The notes: a model not told the origin generated them from the letters alone. Positions 8,732 through 17,772 are shown, counted from the stretch's first letter. The stretch: 45,231 nt of DNA from Gordonia lacunae (GCF_002149015.1 NZ_NGFO01000017.1:84297-129527); one strand, 5' to 3'. Numbers and translations are program-made.

Positions 8732-10783
8732 ATGACGAAAGCCATCAGCCGGACCGACAAGGTCCGCACCGCCGTCGACATCGGTGGGACGTTCACCGAC
8801 GTCTTCATCCAGCAGTCCGACGGCACGATCGTCACGGCCAAGTATCCGACCCAGAGCAATCCCATCGAGGGCGTGCTGGCCGGTATGGAGCAGGCCGGCG
8901 TCGCGTGGGAGAATGTCGAATTCTTCTCGCACGGAACGACAATCGCGACCAACGCGCTCATCACGAGGAAGTTCCCGAAGGTCGCGCTGGTGACGACCGA
9001 GGGGTTCCGGGACGTGATCGAGATCCGGCGCGGCGACCGTGAGTCCTGGGACCCGTACCAGGAGGTGGCCCCGCCGGTGGTCCCGCGCCGTCACCGCCTG
9101 ACCGTTCCCGAACGGATCGGTTACGACGGCACCGTCCTGGAGCCGCTCGACGAGGCCTCCGCACGCGAGGTCGCCCGGGTCCTGCGCCGACGCGAGATCG
9201 AGACGGTGGCAGTGTGTTTCGTGAACTCGTTCACCAACCCCGCACACGAGAACCGGATGGCCGAGATCCTCGCCGAGGAACTCCCGGGTGTGTCGATCAC
9301 CACCTCGAGCGATGTCCTCCCGGAGATCTTCGAATACGAGCGGTTCTCGACGACGGTCGCCAACGCCGCCCTGGTCCCGATCATCGGCCCCTACGCCCGG
9401 ACGCTCGAGGGCCGACTCGCCGATGCCGGTTACGACAACGACGTCCTGCTGCTCCATTCGGGCGGCGGGGTCATGACGCCGACCATGGCCGAGAAGTACG
9501 GCGCCCGCCTGGCCGCCTCCGGCATCGCGGCAGGGGCCATCGCGAGCCGGCACATCGCCCGCACGTGCGGGTTCGAGAACTCGATCGGGTTCGACATGGG
9601 CGGGACCTCCACCGACGTCTCGCTCACCGACAACGGCGTGCTGGCGACGACGAACATGTGGAGCGTCGCATTCGGCCATCCGATCTGCTTCCCCAGCATC
9701 GAAGTGCTGACCATCGGCGCGGGCGGCGGTTCGATCGCCTGGCTGGACGATGCCGGTTCGCTTCGCAACGGTCCGCAATCCGCGGGGTCCGACCCCGGAC
9801 CGGCCTGCTACGGCGCGTCCGGGGATCTCGCCACCAACACCGACGCCAACCTGATCCTGGGCACCGTCGGCAAGAAGCTGGCCGGCGGCGTGAAGGAGCT
9901 CGACGAGTCGATGGCACGGGTCGCCCTGGAGAAGGTCGCGGCACCACTGGGTCTCGACGTCGAGACGGCGGCCCAGTCGATCATCAAGGTCGCCAACGCC
10001 AACATGGCCGACGCGATCCGTCTGATCTCCATCCGCAAGGGCCACGACCCGCGGGACTTCGCGCTGGTCGGTTTCGGTGGAGCCGGACCGCTGCACGCCG
10101 CCTATCTCGCCAAGGATCTGGGCATCCCGACCGTCATCATCCCGCCGCACCCGGGGGTCACCTCGGCGATGGGCTGCATGCTGGTCGACATCCAGCACGA
10201 CATCACCCGGATGTATCTCGCCGACGCCGCGGGCGCCGACCTCGACCATCTGACCGCCACCTTCGCCGAGTTGCAGGAGGAGGGACGGGCGCGTCTGACG
10301 GCCGAGCACGTGGACCCCGACGACATGCTCTTCGAGTACTACCTCGACATGCGCTACGAGGGACAGTGGCGGGCGATCGCGGTGCCGGTCTCGATGCCGC
10401 TGACGAGCCTGGACGAGGTCGTCGCGACCTTCCACGCGACGCATCTCAAGGAGCACAACTTCGCCGCGGAGGACACCGGTGTCGAGATCTACCGGATCTC
10501 GTTGCGCGCCATCGGGCTCACGCCGCGGATGGACGCGGCCCCCGCCGACCTGATCGATCCGGCGACCTTCGCACCGGAACCCCTCGAGGTGCGGGACGTG
10601 CTGTTCCCCGACGAAGTCGCCCGGCTGGCCACGCCGGTCTACGACCGCGCCGGACTGCCGCCCGGAGCCGTGCTGACCGGACCGTGCATCGTCGACCAGC
10701 TCGATTCGACGACCGTCGTCCCGCCACGGACCTCCGCGCGGGTCGACGAGTGGGGCAACCTCCTGCTCACCGCCGCCGAGTGA
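8732..10783 (+). CDS. hyuA: Hydantoinase/oxoprolinase subunit A (HyuA family)
   Basis: 683-aa ATP-binding subunit of an ATP-dependent cyclic-amide hydrolase (hydantoinase, oxoprolinase, caprolactamase or acetophenone/acetone carboxylase-like superfamily). The N-terminal ASKHA phosphate motif VRTAVDIGGTFTDVFI is followed by the second, GFDMGGTSTDVSL, and by the GFGGAGPLHAA segment. ATG 8732 is chosen over the earlier in-frame ATG 8663 because it has AGGAAG 6 nt upstream and starts just before the conserved motif. It pairs with hyuB 37 bp downstream. The substrate cannot be told from sequence; neighbours (NCS1 permease, PucR, AmiC-like sensor) favour a hydantoin- or lactam-type nitrogen source over carboxylation. 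No gamma subunit of acetone-carboxylase type is present. Confidence 0.9.
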   Translation: MTKAISRTDKVRTAVDIGGTFTDVFIQQSDGTIVTAKYPTQSNPIEGVLAGMEQAGVAWENVEFFSHGTTIATNALITRKFPKVALVTTEGFRDVIEIRRGDRESWDPYQEVAPPVVPRRHRLTVPERIGYDGTVLEPLDEASAREVARVLRRREIETVAVCFVNSFTNPAHENRMAEILAEELPGVSITTSSDVLPEIFEYERFSTTVANAALVPIIGPYARTLEGRLADAGYDNDVLLLHSGGGVMTPTMAEKYGARLAASGIAAGAIASRHIARTCGFENSIGFDMGGTSTDVSLTDNGVLATTNMWSVAFGHPICFPSIEVLTIGAGGGSIAWLDDAGSLRNGPQSAGSDPGPACYGASGDLATNTDANLILGTVGKKLAGGVKELDESMARVALEKVAAPLGLDVETAAQSIIKVANANMADAIRLISIRKGHDPRDFALVGFGGAGPLHAAYLAKDLGIPTVIIPPHPGVTSAMGCMLVDIQHDITRMYLADAAGADLDHLTATFAELQEEGRARLTAEHVDPDDMLFEYYLDMRYEGQWRAIAVPVSMPLTSLDEVVATFHATHLKEHNFAAEDTGVEIYRISLRAIGLTPRMDAAPADLIDPATFAPEPLEVRDVLFPDEVARLATPVYDRAGLPPGAVLTGPCIVDQLDSTTVVPPRTSARVDEWGNLLLTAAE

Positions 10784-10820
10784 TCCCCCATCGACTCTGA
10801 CAGAACAGGAAAACCACACC

Positions 10821-12833
10821 ATGGCAACAACACTCGATCCGGTCACCTTCGAGGTGCTGAAGAACGCCTTCATCAACACCGTCGACCAGATGGCCGAACA
10901 GATCCTGCGCACCTGCTACTCGTTCGTCATCTACTCGCGGGACTTCTCCTCGGCCCTCTGCGACACCGAGGGCAACACCGTCATGCAGGGCACCGGCGAC
11001 ATCGCCGCCCACGTCGGAACCCTGCACTACACCGCCAAGGCGGTCATCCGGCAGTTCGAGGGCGACATCCATCCCGGCGACGTCTTCGTGATCAACGACG
11101 TCTACGAGGGCGGAAGCCATTTCAACGACACCCGCATCATCCGACCCATCTACTACCAGGGCGAACTCCTGGGTTACGCACAGGCCAACGGACACTGGGC
11201 CGACGTCGGCGGTGCCACACCCGGCTCGTTCAACGTCAAAGCACTCGATCACATGGGTGAGGGATTGCGAATCCCGCCGACGCGCCTGTGGAGCAAGGAC
11301 CAGTTCCTCGAGGACGTCGCCTATCTCATCGCGAAGAACACCCGCAACCCGCGCGACATCATCGGCGACATGCAGGCACAGGCCGAGGCGACCCGGGTCG
11401 CCGAGCGCGAGATCCAGCGTCTCTGCGACAAGTACGGAGTCGAGACGATCAAGACGGCGATGGCCGAGGTGCAGGACTACGTCGAGGATCTCACGCGCGC
11501 CAAGATCGCCGAACTCCCCGACGGTGTCTGGTACACCGAGGATTACATCGATCAAGACCCGGCCCGCGGTGAGGGACTCATCCCGATCAAGACGCGGATG
11601 ACCATCTCCGGAGACACCGTCCACTACGATCTCAGCGAGTCGCATGCATCGATCTCGTCGATGCTCAACGCCGGATTCGGTGGTTCGTTCGCCGGCATCG
11701 TCGCCGGCACGAAGATGCAATTCCCCGACATCCCACTGAATTCCGGGTTCTACCGGGTCGTGACAGCTGACCTCGGGCCGCTCGGTTCGGTGGTCAACGC
11801 CGACTGGCCGTCACCGTGCGCCGGCTTCTGCTCCGGCCCGTTCGAGAAGATCATGAGCTCGGTCTTCGAGATCTGGTCGGACATCCAGCCCGAGCGCGCG
11901 ATGGCGTGCACGTTCAACCTGGAGTACCTCCTGGTCGGTGGCCGCGATCAACGCGGAGAAGGCAATCCGAACTTCATGTGGTACGACTGGATGATGGGCG
12001 GCTGGGGCGCCCGCAACGGTGCCGACGGTTACAACGCGTCCGCCGCCGTTTTCGGAGTCCAGTACGGCACACAGCCTTTCGAGGGGCAGGAGCGCCTGGC
12101 GCCGGTTCTCACGTCCTGCCACGACCTGGTACCCGACTCCGGTGGACCCGGCAAGTTCCGGGGCGGCTTGGGGGCGGAGAAGGGCGGAAAGCTCTGGGCC
12201 AGTGACAACACCGTCATGTCCTACTGCTGCGATCGGGAACGGTCGGTCACCTGGGGACTGTGGGGCGGTCTCCCGTCGATCCCCCACGGCGTCTGGCTCA
12301 ACAAGGGCACCGAGAACGAGGAGTACCTCGGCTCGATCTTCGCGGCGGTCCCCGTCAAGTCGGGAGACGAGTTCACCCGGCCGTCGGCCGGTGGTGGCGG
12401 CCTCGGCGACCCGCTTCAGCGCGACGTCGACGCCGTGCTGGAGGACGTCATCGACGGTTACGTCTCGATCGCCCGCGCGGAGAAGGACTACGGCGTCGTC
12501 ATCAAGGAGATCGACCCCGAGATCTTCGCCTACGAGGTCGACCTCGAAGCCACCATCGGTGCGCGCGAATACATCCGGAGCAATCGGCACGCGTGGATGG
12601 AGCGCGACCCGGAAGCGGTGTCCGAGGAGTACCGGTCCGGGCTGATCAACGAGATGGACTGTGTCCGTCAGTACGGCGTGATCCTCGACTGGGGCAGCGG
12701 TGCGGTGCTGACCAACACGACGCTCCAGTTCCGGCAGATGTTGCAGCGACGCACCGTCATCCACTGGACCGACGACCCGACCATCGATTTCGTCCCGGGC
12801 ACGCTGACGGTGTCGGAGCCGGCGACCGTCTGA
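10821..12833 (+). CDS. hyuB: Hydantoinase/oxoprolinase subunit B (HyuB family)
   Basis: 670-aa catalytic partner of HyuA. The family is recognisable from LDPVTFEVLKNAF at the start, YSRDFSSALCDTEG, HPGDVFVINDVYEGGSHFND (metal-ligand region) and AGGGGLGDPL near residue 530. It is longer than the roughly 510-600 aa of many HyuB proteins. The extra C-terminal 130 residues form a helical tail with a short motif found in acetophenone-carboxylase-like and caprolactamase-like members (inference from length). The ribosome site AGGAAA precedes ATG 10821. It is co-transcribed with hyuA. Confidence 0.9.
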   Translation: MATTLDPVTFEVLKNAFINTVDQMAEQILRTCYSFVIYSRDFSSALCDTEGNTVMQGTGDIAAHVGTLHYTAKAVIRQFEGDIHPGDVFVINDVYEGGSHFNDTRIIRPIYYQGELLGYAQANGHWADVGGATPGSFNVKALDHMGEGLRIPPTRLWSKDQFLEDVAYLIAKNTRNPRDIIGDMQAQAEATRVAEREIQRLCDKYGVETIKTAMAEVQDYVEDLTRAKIAELPDGVWYTEDYIDQDPARGEGLIPIKTRMTISGDTVHYDLSESHASISSMLNAGFGGSFAGIVAGTKMQFPDIPLNSGFYRVVTADLGPLGSVVNADWPSPCAGFCSGPFEKIMSSVFEIWSDIQPERAMACTFNLEYLLVGGRDQRGEGNPNFMWYDWMMGGWGARNGADGYNASAAVFGVQYGTQPFEGQERLAPVLTSCHDLVPDSGGPGKFRGGLGAEKGGKLWASDNTVMSYCCDRERSVTWGLWGGLPSIPHGVWLNKGTENEEYLGSIFAAVPVKSGDEFTRPSAGGGGLGDPLQRDVDAVLEDVIDGYVSIARAEKDYGVVIKEIDPEIFAYEVDLEATIGAREYIRSNRHAWMERDPEAVSEEYRSGLINEMDCVRQYGVILDWGSGAVLTNTTLQFRQMLQRRTVIHWTDDPTIDFVPGTLTVSEPATV

Positions 12834-12874
12834 GACTCCCCGCCATCCGGGGAACCGATCTTTCGTACGACACC

Positions 12875-12915
12875 CAGCGGCGGGTGATGGCATCGACGCC
12901 ATCCACCCGCCGCTG
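12875..12915 (+). terminator. Long hairpin between hyuB and the NCS1 permease gene
   Basis: The left arm CAGCGGCGGGTGATGGC (12875-12891) pairs with GCCATCCACCCGCCGCTG (12898-12915), a 17-18 bp stem with one bulge and a 6-nt loop. It sits 41 bp after hyuB and 38 bp before the permease, so it may terminate or attenuate between enzyme and transporter genes or protect the hyuAB mRNA end. Confidence 0.6.
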
Positions 12916-12953
12916 CTTCGCATCTGACCACTCTCGAAAATTCAAGGAAACCA

Positions 12954-14567
12954 ATGACTCTCGACATCTCGTCCTCCAGGGCGGGCGGAGTTCCGCCCCT
13001 GGACGTCACCTACACCGACGATCCCCAGGTCCTGGCACGCGCCGCCGCCGAGGACTACTCCATGCACATCGTGCCCAACTCGTGGCGGACGTCGCGTTCG
13101 TCGGTGTCGATGGCCTGGTTCGGACTGATGAGCGCGATGTTCTTCGTCGTCGTCGGCGCCACCGTCTCCCTCTCGGTGGGCGCCACCGACGCCCTCATCG
13201 GCATCGGGCTCTCGGTGGTGGCCTATGGCGCCATCAACTCGGTCGCCGCCAAGTTCGCCAACCAGACCGGGACCAGCGTCTCGCTGTTCTCCCGGGTCGT
13301 GTTCGGCCGCGCCGGATCCGCCTTCGCCGCAGCCCTGTTCGGGATCACCATCGCGTACTACGTGGTGGCCGAGGGTGCGATCGTCGCATCGGCCCTGCAT
13401 GCCTACTTCGGCGGTCTCCCGATCGCGTTCTGGGCGTTCGTGGTGGTCGCCTACCAGGCGCCGCTGGCGTGGCGCGGTGTCGCCACCTGGCTCGACCGGC
13501 TCAACGGGGTTCTGCTGCCGCTCTACGTCGTCGGACTGGTCGGCTCGGTGGTGTGGGCGATCGCCGAATACGGTTACAGCAACGACTGGCTCACCTATGA
13601 GCCGGCGGCCGCGGCCGATCTCGGGGTGCCCGGCTGGTGGTATGCTTTCGTGATCTACATGGGCGTCTGGGTCGTCACCATGATGGCGTGGGACTACGCC
13701 CGATTCGGCCGCCCGCAGGATGCCACCTTCAACGCCCGCGTGTCCTTCGGCACCCCGTTCTATGTCGTCACGCTCCTGGTCAATGCGGCTGTCGGGATGT
13801 TCCTCGCACAGACCATCACCATCGCCGGACCGCTCTCGGAGGAGTCGGCGATCCTCGGGATCGTCGGCATGATGGGGATCTGGGGTCTGCTGTGGGTGGT
13901 CGTCAGCCAGACACGGGTCAACAGCGGCAATTTCTACCTGGCGTCCACCAATTTCCAGAACTTCTTCGCCCGGACCGTCAAGTTCTCGATGCCCCGGACC
14001 TTCTGGGTCGGCGTCGTCGCCGTGATCGTCTACCTGATGATGCTGACCAACGTGCTGTCCTGGATCACCACCTCGCTGCAGTACCAGGGTGTCCTCATCG
14101 TGGGGTGGGTCGCCATCGCGCTGACACACATCGGCTGGATGCGGCTGCGCAGGATCCCGGCCGATTCGCTGGAGTTCCGTCCGGGTCGCGTCCCGGCGGT
14201 GAACCCGGCAGGAGTGGGCGCGTGGGCGGTCGCGTCCGTGATCGGCATCGCACTCGTCCTCTTCGGCGGCACTTTCGGCACCGTGTGGGCGTCACCCATC
14301 GCCTTCGTCGTGGCCGGTCTGATCTACGCGGTGGCCCTGGCGTTCCGCCGCGAGGGCTGGTTCACCATGGTGCGCCCCCACGACCCCCGCGACGAGGTCG
14401 ACGACATGTGGGAGGCACGCATCCGATGCCATCGCTGCGAAGACAGCTACATCGCCTATGAGATGGACCGCGACCCGTCCGCAGGCCATGCGCCTATCTG
14501 TCTGGCCTGCGCATCCGACGACCTCGAGTTCCAGCGAGCCGCCGACAAGGAGGCTGCCGGGCGCTAG
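12954..14567 (+). CDS. NCS1-family nucleobase/hydantoin permease with C-terminal zinc-ribbon-like tail
   Basis: A 537-aa 12-helix transporter of the purine-cytosine/allantoin/hydantoin (NCS1) family. The N-terminal cytosolic segment DYSMHIVPNSWRTSRSSVSM leads into helix 1. The loop FANQTGTSVSLFSRVVFGRAG is typical of the family. Ribosome site AAGGAAA precedes ATG 12954. The cytosolic C-terminus carries C492-x2-C495 and C516-x2-C519 separated by about 20 residues, a likely metal-binding ribbon not found in the well-studied hydantoin permease Mhp1 (from memory). It lies downstream of hyuAB, so it is the likely importer of their substrate. Confidence 0.88.
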   Translation: MTLDISSSRAGGVPPLDVTYTDDPQVLARAAAEDYSMHIVPNSWRTSRSSVSMAWFGLMSAMFFVVVGATVSLSVGATDALIGIGLSVVAYGAINSVAAKFANQTGTSVSLFSRVVFGRAGSAFAAALFGITIAYYVVAEGAIVASALHAYFGGLPIAFWAFVVVAYQAPLAWRGVATWLDRLNGVLLPLYVVGLVGSVVWAIAEYGYSNDWLTYEPAAAADLGVPGWWYAFVIYMGVWVVTMMAWDYARFGRPQDATFNARVSFGTPFYVVTLLVNAAVGMFLAQTITIAGPLSEESAILGIVGMMGIWGLLWVVVSQTRVNSGNFYLASTNFQNFFARTVKFSMPRTFWVGVVAVIVYLMMLTNVLSWITTSLQYQGVLIVGWVAIALTHIGWMRLRRIPADSLEFRPGRVPAVNPAGVGAWAVASVIGIALVLFGGTFGTVWASPIAFVVAGLIYAVALAFRREGWFTMVRPHDPRDEVDDMWEARIRCHRCEDSYIAYEMDRDPSAGHAPICLACASDDLEFQRAADKEAAGR

Positions 14568-14569
14568 TT

Positions 14570-14643
14570 CCGCAAACCCACCACCGTTGGACGAATCCAC
14601 CACAAGCTGGGGGTGGATTCGTCCATGCGTGGTGGGTCTGCGG
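14570..14643. terminator. Bidirectional terminator hairpin between permease and metallohydrolase genes
   Basis: A very long stem. The inner arms TGGACGAATCCACC (14588-14601) and GGTGGATTCGTCCA (14612-14625) are perfect. The outer arms (CCGCA, ACCCACCAC with GTGGTGGGT, TGCGG) extend the pairing to about 30 bp with small mismatches. It lies between convergent genes. Confidence 0.8.
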
Positions 14644-14684
14644 TGCCGGATGCCGAGGAGGTGTCGTCGACGGCGCCGATGGTC

Positions 14685-15203
14685 TCACCCCACCCCGGAA
14701 TCCGACAGGACGACGCGATAGACGAACGCGGCTTCGGGACCCAGCACCAGTCCGACGAGTTCGATCAGCGTCAGCACGAATCCGCGTCCGTGCGCCGGAC
14801 CCGTCGTGCCGTCCAGGTGATGGGCGAGTTCGTGCAGTACCACCAGTTCGCGCAGCGCCCAGCGCCCCTCGGCCGCGGACGGGATGGCGATCTCGGCAGC
14901 GACCGGCACACCGTCGGATCTGCGCACCCGGGCCGCGTAGTGCGCGGACCGCTGACCGCGCCGCTCGCGAACCGAGACCGGTTGCTGCGCACGTTCGAAG
15001 CTCGACCGCACCCCGGGTAACGCGAGCACCCTGCGCACGTAGTCGTCGACGGCATCGATCGAGGCGAACCTCACCTCGGCGGGCAGGGTCACCTCGGTAC
15101 CGGCGAGCTGCACGGTCCGCGACGAGGACACATTGTCGAAGAGGCGGTGTACGAGGTGTTCGGCCTCGTAGAATCTTGCGCGCCCGGTGTCTCGTTCACT
15201 CAC
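14685..15203 (-). CDS. TIGR04338-type metallohydrolase (HExxH)
   Basis: A 172-aa actinobacterial protein with the zinc-protease signature HELAHH (H124, E125, H128) followed by H138 in AHGRGF, which can be the third ligand. It fits the small TIGR04338 metallohydrolase family, whose substrate is unknown. No signal peptide or membrane helix is visible, so it is probably cytoplasmic. Its GTG start at 15203 gives MSERDTGRARFYEAEH. A nearby ATG (15208) is out of frame. It is convergent with the permease gene and its 5' end lies next to the divergent BrkB-type gene. Confidence 0.8.
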   Translation of the reverse strand: MSERDTGRARFYEAEHLVHRLFDNVSSSRTVQLAGTEVTLPAEVRFASIDAVDDYVRRVLALPGVRSSFERAQQPVSVRERRGQRSAHYAARVRRSDGVPVAAEIAIPSAAEGRWALRELVVLHELAHHLDGTTGPAHGRGFVLTLIELVGLVLGPEAAFVYRVVLSDSGVG

Positions 15204-15225
15204 GGCATCGCCGATGATGAGAGAC

Positions 15226-15252
15226 CCGGCGCCGGGAGCGAAGCGAGCGGGC
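15226..15252 (+). repeat. Single copy of the GC-rich mini-repeat
   Basis: CGGCGCCGGGAGCGAAGCGAG and the following GCGGG match the core GGGAGCGNAGCGAGCGGG found in tandem at 41417-41513 (opposite strand) and 43992-44097. It lies in the short gap upstream of the BrkB-type gene. Confidence 0.7.
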
Positions 15253-15284
15253 CGAAGCTCAACCCGGTGCCGATGGGAGAGTTC

Positions 15285-16226
15285 ATGCGCCGTCCTGATC
15301 TCGATGCAGCTCGCGAGCGCGTGATGCGGCTGCCCGGCGCCTCCCTGGTTCTCCGCATCGTCATCGACATCGCACGCGGGAACCTCACCGACCGGTCGAT
15401 GACCCTGGCCGCGCAGGCCTTCACCTCGATCCTCCCGGTCGTGATCCTCGTGCTCACCCTGCCGGGCACCGACGTCGTCGACGACGCGCTCACCGAACTC
15501 GGCATCCCGGTCAGCAGTCTCGACGCGCCCACGATCGACGACCCGACATCGGCCACGACCTTCGGCATCGTCGGTGCGCTGATGACCATCGCCGGCGCCA
15601 CCTCCCTGTCACGTGCCCTCGGCCGAATGTATGTGTCGATCTGGGACGTCGCCAAACTGCCGTGGCGCAAGTACTGGCGATGGGTCGTCGTCGTCTTCCT
15701 GATCCCCGCCGCGGTCACCCTGCAGGGCCTGTCGACCGGAGTGGAGGCCACCTCGCTGTTCGGCATGCACATCGGCGACCGGGGCGTCCTGGGGGTGGGG
15801 CTCATCGTCGCCGTGACCCTGCTGATCTGGTCGGCCACGTTCACCGCGATCCCGCGACTCCTCGTCTCGTCGCAGGTTCCGATGAAGCTGCTCGTCCTCA
15901 ACGGCGTCGGCACCGGCCTTCTCATCACCGTGCTGCTCGCCGGGAGCCGGATCGCCCTGCCGACACTCGCCGCGGGCACGATCCGCAGCTACGGAACCCT
16001 CGGCATCGTCTTCGTCGCCATCAGCTGGCTGTTCGTCTTCGCGCTGATCCTGGTGGTCACCGCCATCGTCGTGCACGCCGTGGCGACAGACGAGGGCCGC
16101 GTCGGACGCTGGGTGCGCCGGTGGGCGGGCACGCCGACGCCGTTCGTCCCGCACGCGTCCGCGGCCTGGTACGACCGGCCCGCCGGGGGGCCGGCCGAGG
16201 ACCCGCCCGCACGCATCGAGCCCTAA
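15285..16226 (+). CDS. YihY/BrkB-family inner membrane protein
   Basis: A 313-aa polytopic membrane protein with about six hydrophobic helices. Recognisable family segments are DRSMTLAAQAFTSILPVVIL near residue 35 and RSYGTLGIVFVAISWLFVFA in the penultimate helix. Function is not established; the old ribonuclease BN label is known to be wrong for this family. ATG 15285 is chosen because GGGAGAG lies just upstream. An in-frame ATG at 15273 and a longer open frame from 15147 are less likely. The 3' end overlaps the end of the convergent DUF2786 gene by 4 bp. Confidence 0.82.
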   Translation: MRRPDLDAARERVMRLPGASLVLRIVIDIARGNLTDRSMTLAAQAFTSILPVVILVLTLPGTDVVDDALTELGIPVSSLDAPTIDDPTSATTFGIVGALMTIAGATSLSRALGRMYVSIWDVAKLPWRKYWRWVVVVFLIPAAVTLQGLSTGVEATSLFGMHIGDRGVLGVGLIVAVTLLIWSATFTAIPRLLVSSQVPMKLLVLNGVGTGLLITVLLAGSRIALPTLAAGTIRSYGTLGIVFVAISWLFVFALILVVTAIVVHAVATDEGRVGRWVRRWAGTPTPFVPHASAAWYDRPAGGPAEDPPARIEP

Positions 16227-17053
16227 CCTTCCAGAGCGCCTCGGGCGCCGCCGAATTCGCGGTCGGCACCGATCTTCGCCCGGCGTCCCGCGTGGTCGCC
16301 GGCCCGGCGGGCGGCCTCCGAGTACCCGGCGGACGCGCTCGACGGACGCCAGGTACCGCGGGCGCTCGACTCCGTCCGGTAGAAATCGGTCACCTCGATC
16401 TCCTTGTTGCGCAACGCGACCGCCGTCGAACGGGTCGACTCACCGGAGTCCCGTTCGGCGGCGATGGCCTCCTCGCGCGCCGCATCGCGGGCCTCGGTGA
16501 GACGTGTGCCGATGCGTTCGGCGAACGCCGACTGGAAGTTGAGCCGCGCGGTGATCGGTGACAGCGGTTTCTCCTCGATCACCCGCCGGGCACGCCACCC
16601 GCTCCCCCGGGTGACGACCCGCGCGAAGGTCTCGCCCTTGTAGGCCCCGGACCGCAGATAGGCGTCGCTGGCCGCGACCATCTGCACGATCAGCGACGTG
16701 TAGAGGGCTTCGCAGGCGTCGATGTCGGCTTCGTAGCCGTAGGCGAGGACGAAGGTCGAGTTGCTCGCCACGTCGACGGTCACGTCGTTGGCAGCGGTGA
16801 TGGCGACGAAGAGTTGCACGTAGGTGCGCAGGCCACGCTTGCCGGGTTCGCCGATCGCGATCTGCCGGCTGATCGGGGTGACCTTCTTGCGCGCAGCGGG
16901 ATCATGGGCGCGGGCCACGGCCAGGTCGATCGACGATGCCGTCGCGAGCCGCTGGGCGGCCTGCATGAAGGTCTCGGCCTCGTGCTCGTTGTCGGTGTTC
17001 TCCGCTTGACGCAGAAGGGCCGAGATCCGGGTGAGCAGCTTGTCGTCGCGCAT
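16223..17053 (-). CDS. DUF2786 domain-containing protein
   Basis: A 276-aa protein of unknown function. The N-terminal DUF2786 region is visible as KLLTRISALLRQAENTDNEH EAETFMQAAQRLA (residues 4-37). A basic, Arg/Ala-rich second half follows with RTEARDAAREEAIAAERD-like helical sequence, suggesting nucleic-acid or coiled-coil interactions (inference). The start at ATG 17053 lies 10 bp after the YoaK gene stop, so both are probably one transcript. The frame is open far upstream but would overlap the YoaK gene, so the longer start is rejected. Confidence 0.75.
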   Translation of the reverse strand: MRDDKLLTRISALLRQAENTDNEHEAETFMQAAQRLATASSIDLAVARAHDPAARKKVTPISRQIAIGEPGKRGLRTYVQLFVAITAANDVTVDVASNSTFVLAYGYEADIDACEALYTSLIVQMVAASDAYLRSGAYKGETFARVVTRGSGWRARRVIEEKPLSPITARLNFQSAFAERIGTRLTEARDAAREEAIAAERDSGESTRSTAVALRNKEIEVTDFYRTESSARGTWRPSSASAGYSEAARRAGDHAGRRAKIGADREFGGARGALEG

Positions 17054-17063
17054 ATGTCTCAGA

Positions 17064-17765
17064 CTATCCAGCGGCCCGTTCGGTTCCATTCGAGCGCGAA
17101 TTGCCTCGAGACGACGTCTCGGCGAGGCGCAGGAGCAGGGCGCAGGCGGCGAGCAGGACGCCGACCCACAACCCGGCGACGCCCCAGTGCTGTTCGGCGA
17201 ATCCACCGCACACCGCGCCGAGTACGAACACCGGCCACATCCAGAACACCGCGACCCACGCCCACGGCCGCTCGGTGCCCAGCGACGCGACCAGTTCGTG
17301 CGCGGATCGCACCAGCGTCCCGGTGACATAGGTCAGTCCGCCCTGCACCGTCGACGTGTGCGACAGCGCCGAGTTGATCGCACCGGTGGCCACCGCGACG
17401 ACGATCATCCCGGCGGTGGGCGACGCGGTGAGAGCGACGACGGTGCCGGCGAGAAGCGCGACGGTCACCGCGACCAGAATCCAGACCGGCGAGCGCGTGC
17501 CGCCCCAGCGACTGATCGCCGCTCCGCTCACGGCACCCCCGAAGAACGCGACGACGAGTCCGGCGACGAGCGCGATCGTCGACCACCGGCCCGCCGCCAC
17601 CGAGGCACCCATGATGGTGGAGTTGCCCGACATGAAGGCGACGAAGCTGCCCTTGAGCACGAAGAACGCGATGGCGTCGATCAGTCCGGCCACGAACAGC
17701 AGCGCGGCCGCGATCGCGATGTCCGGGTGTGTGCTGCTCAGATACCTGTCGAGTCGGGCCGCCAT
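17064..17765 (-). CDS. YoaK family (DUF1275) membrane protein
   Basis: A 233-aa membrane protein with six predicted helices. The family signature near the N-terminus is FVAGLIDAIAFFVL followed by FVAFMSGNST, and TGTLVRSAHELV lies mid-protein. Function is unknown; members are small transporters or channels by annotation only. Two starts are possible, GTG 17771 and ATG 17765. ATG is preferred because TAGATT ends exactly 7 nt upstream, the leaderless pattern of this window, and there is no ribosome site. It is followed closely by the DUF2786 gene. Confidence 0.82.
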   Translation of the reverse strand: MAARLDRYLSSTHPDIAIAAALLFVAGLIDAIAFFVLKGSFVAFMSGNSTIMGASVAAGRWSTIALVAGLVVAFFGGAVSGAAISRWGGTRSPVWILVAVTVALLAGTVVALTASPTAGMIVVAVATGAINSALSHTSTVQGGLTYVTGTLVRSAHELVASLGTERPWAWVAVFWMWPVFVLGAVCGGFAEQHWGVAGLWVGVLLAACALLLRLAETSSRGNSRSNGTERAAG

Positions 17766-17772
17766 GGGCACG

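Noticed and set aside
8573..10912. A 779-aa open frame on the minus strand
   Set aside because: It is the antisense shadow of hyuA, with Arg/Gly/Asp-rich composition, no domain and no ribosome site; hyuA on the plus strand has clear motifs.
8732..12833. HyuA/HyuB as acetone carboxylase subunits
   Set aside because: No gamma subunit gene follows; the NCS1 permease and PucR context fit cyclic amide use better. Not fully excluded from sequence alone.
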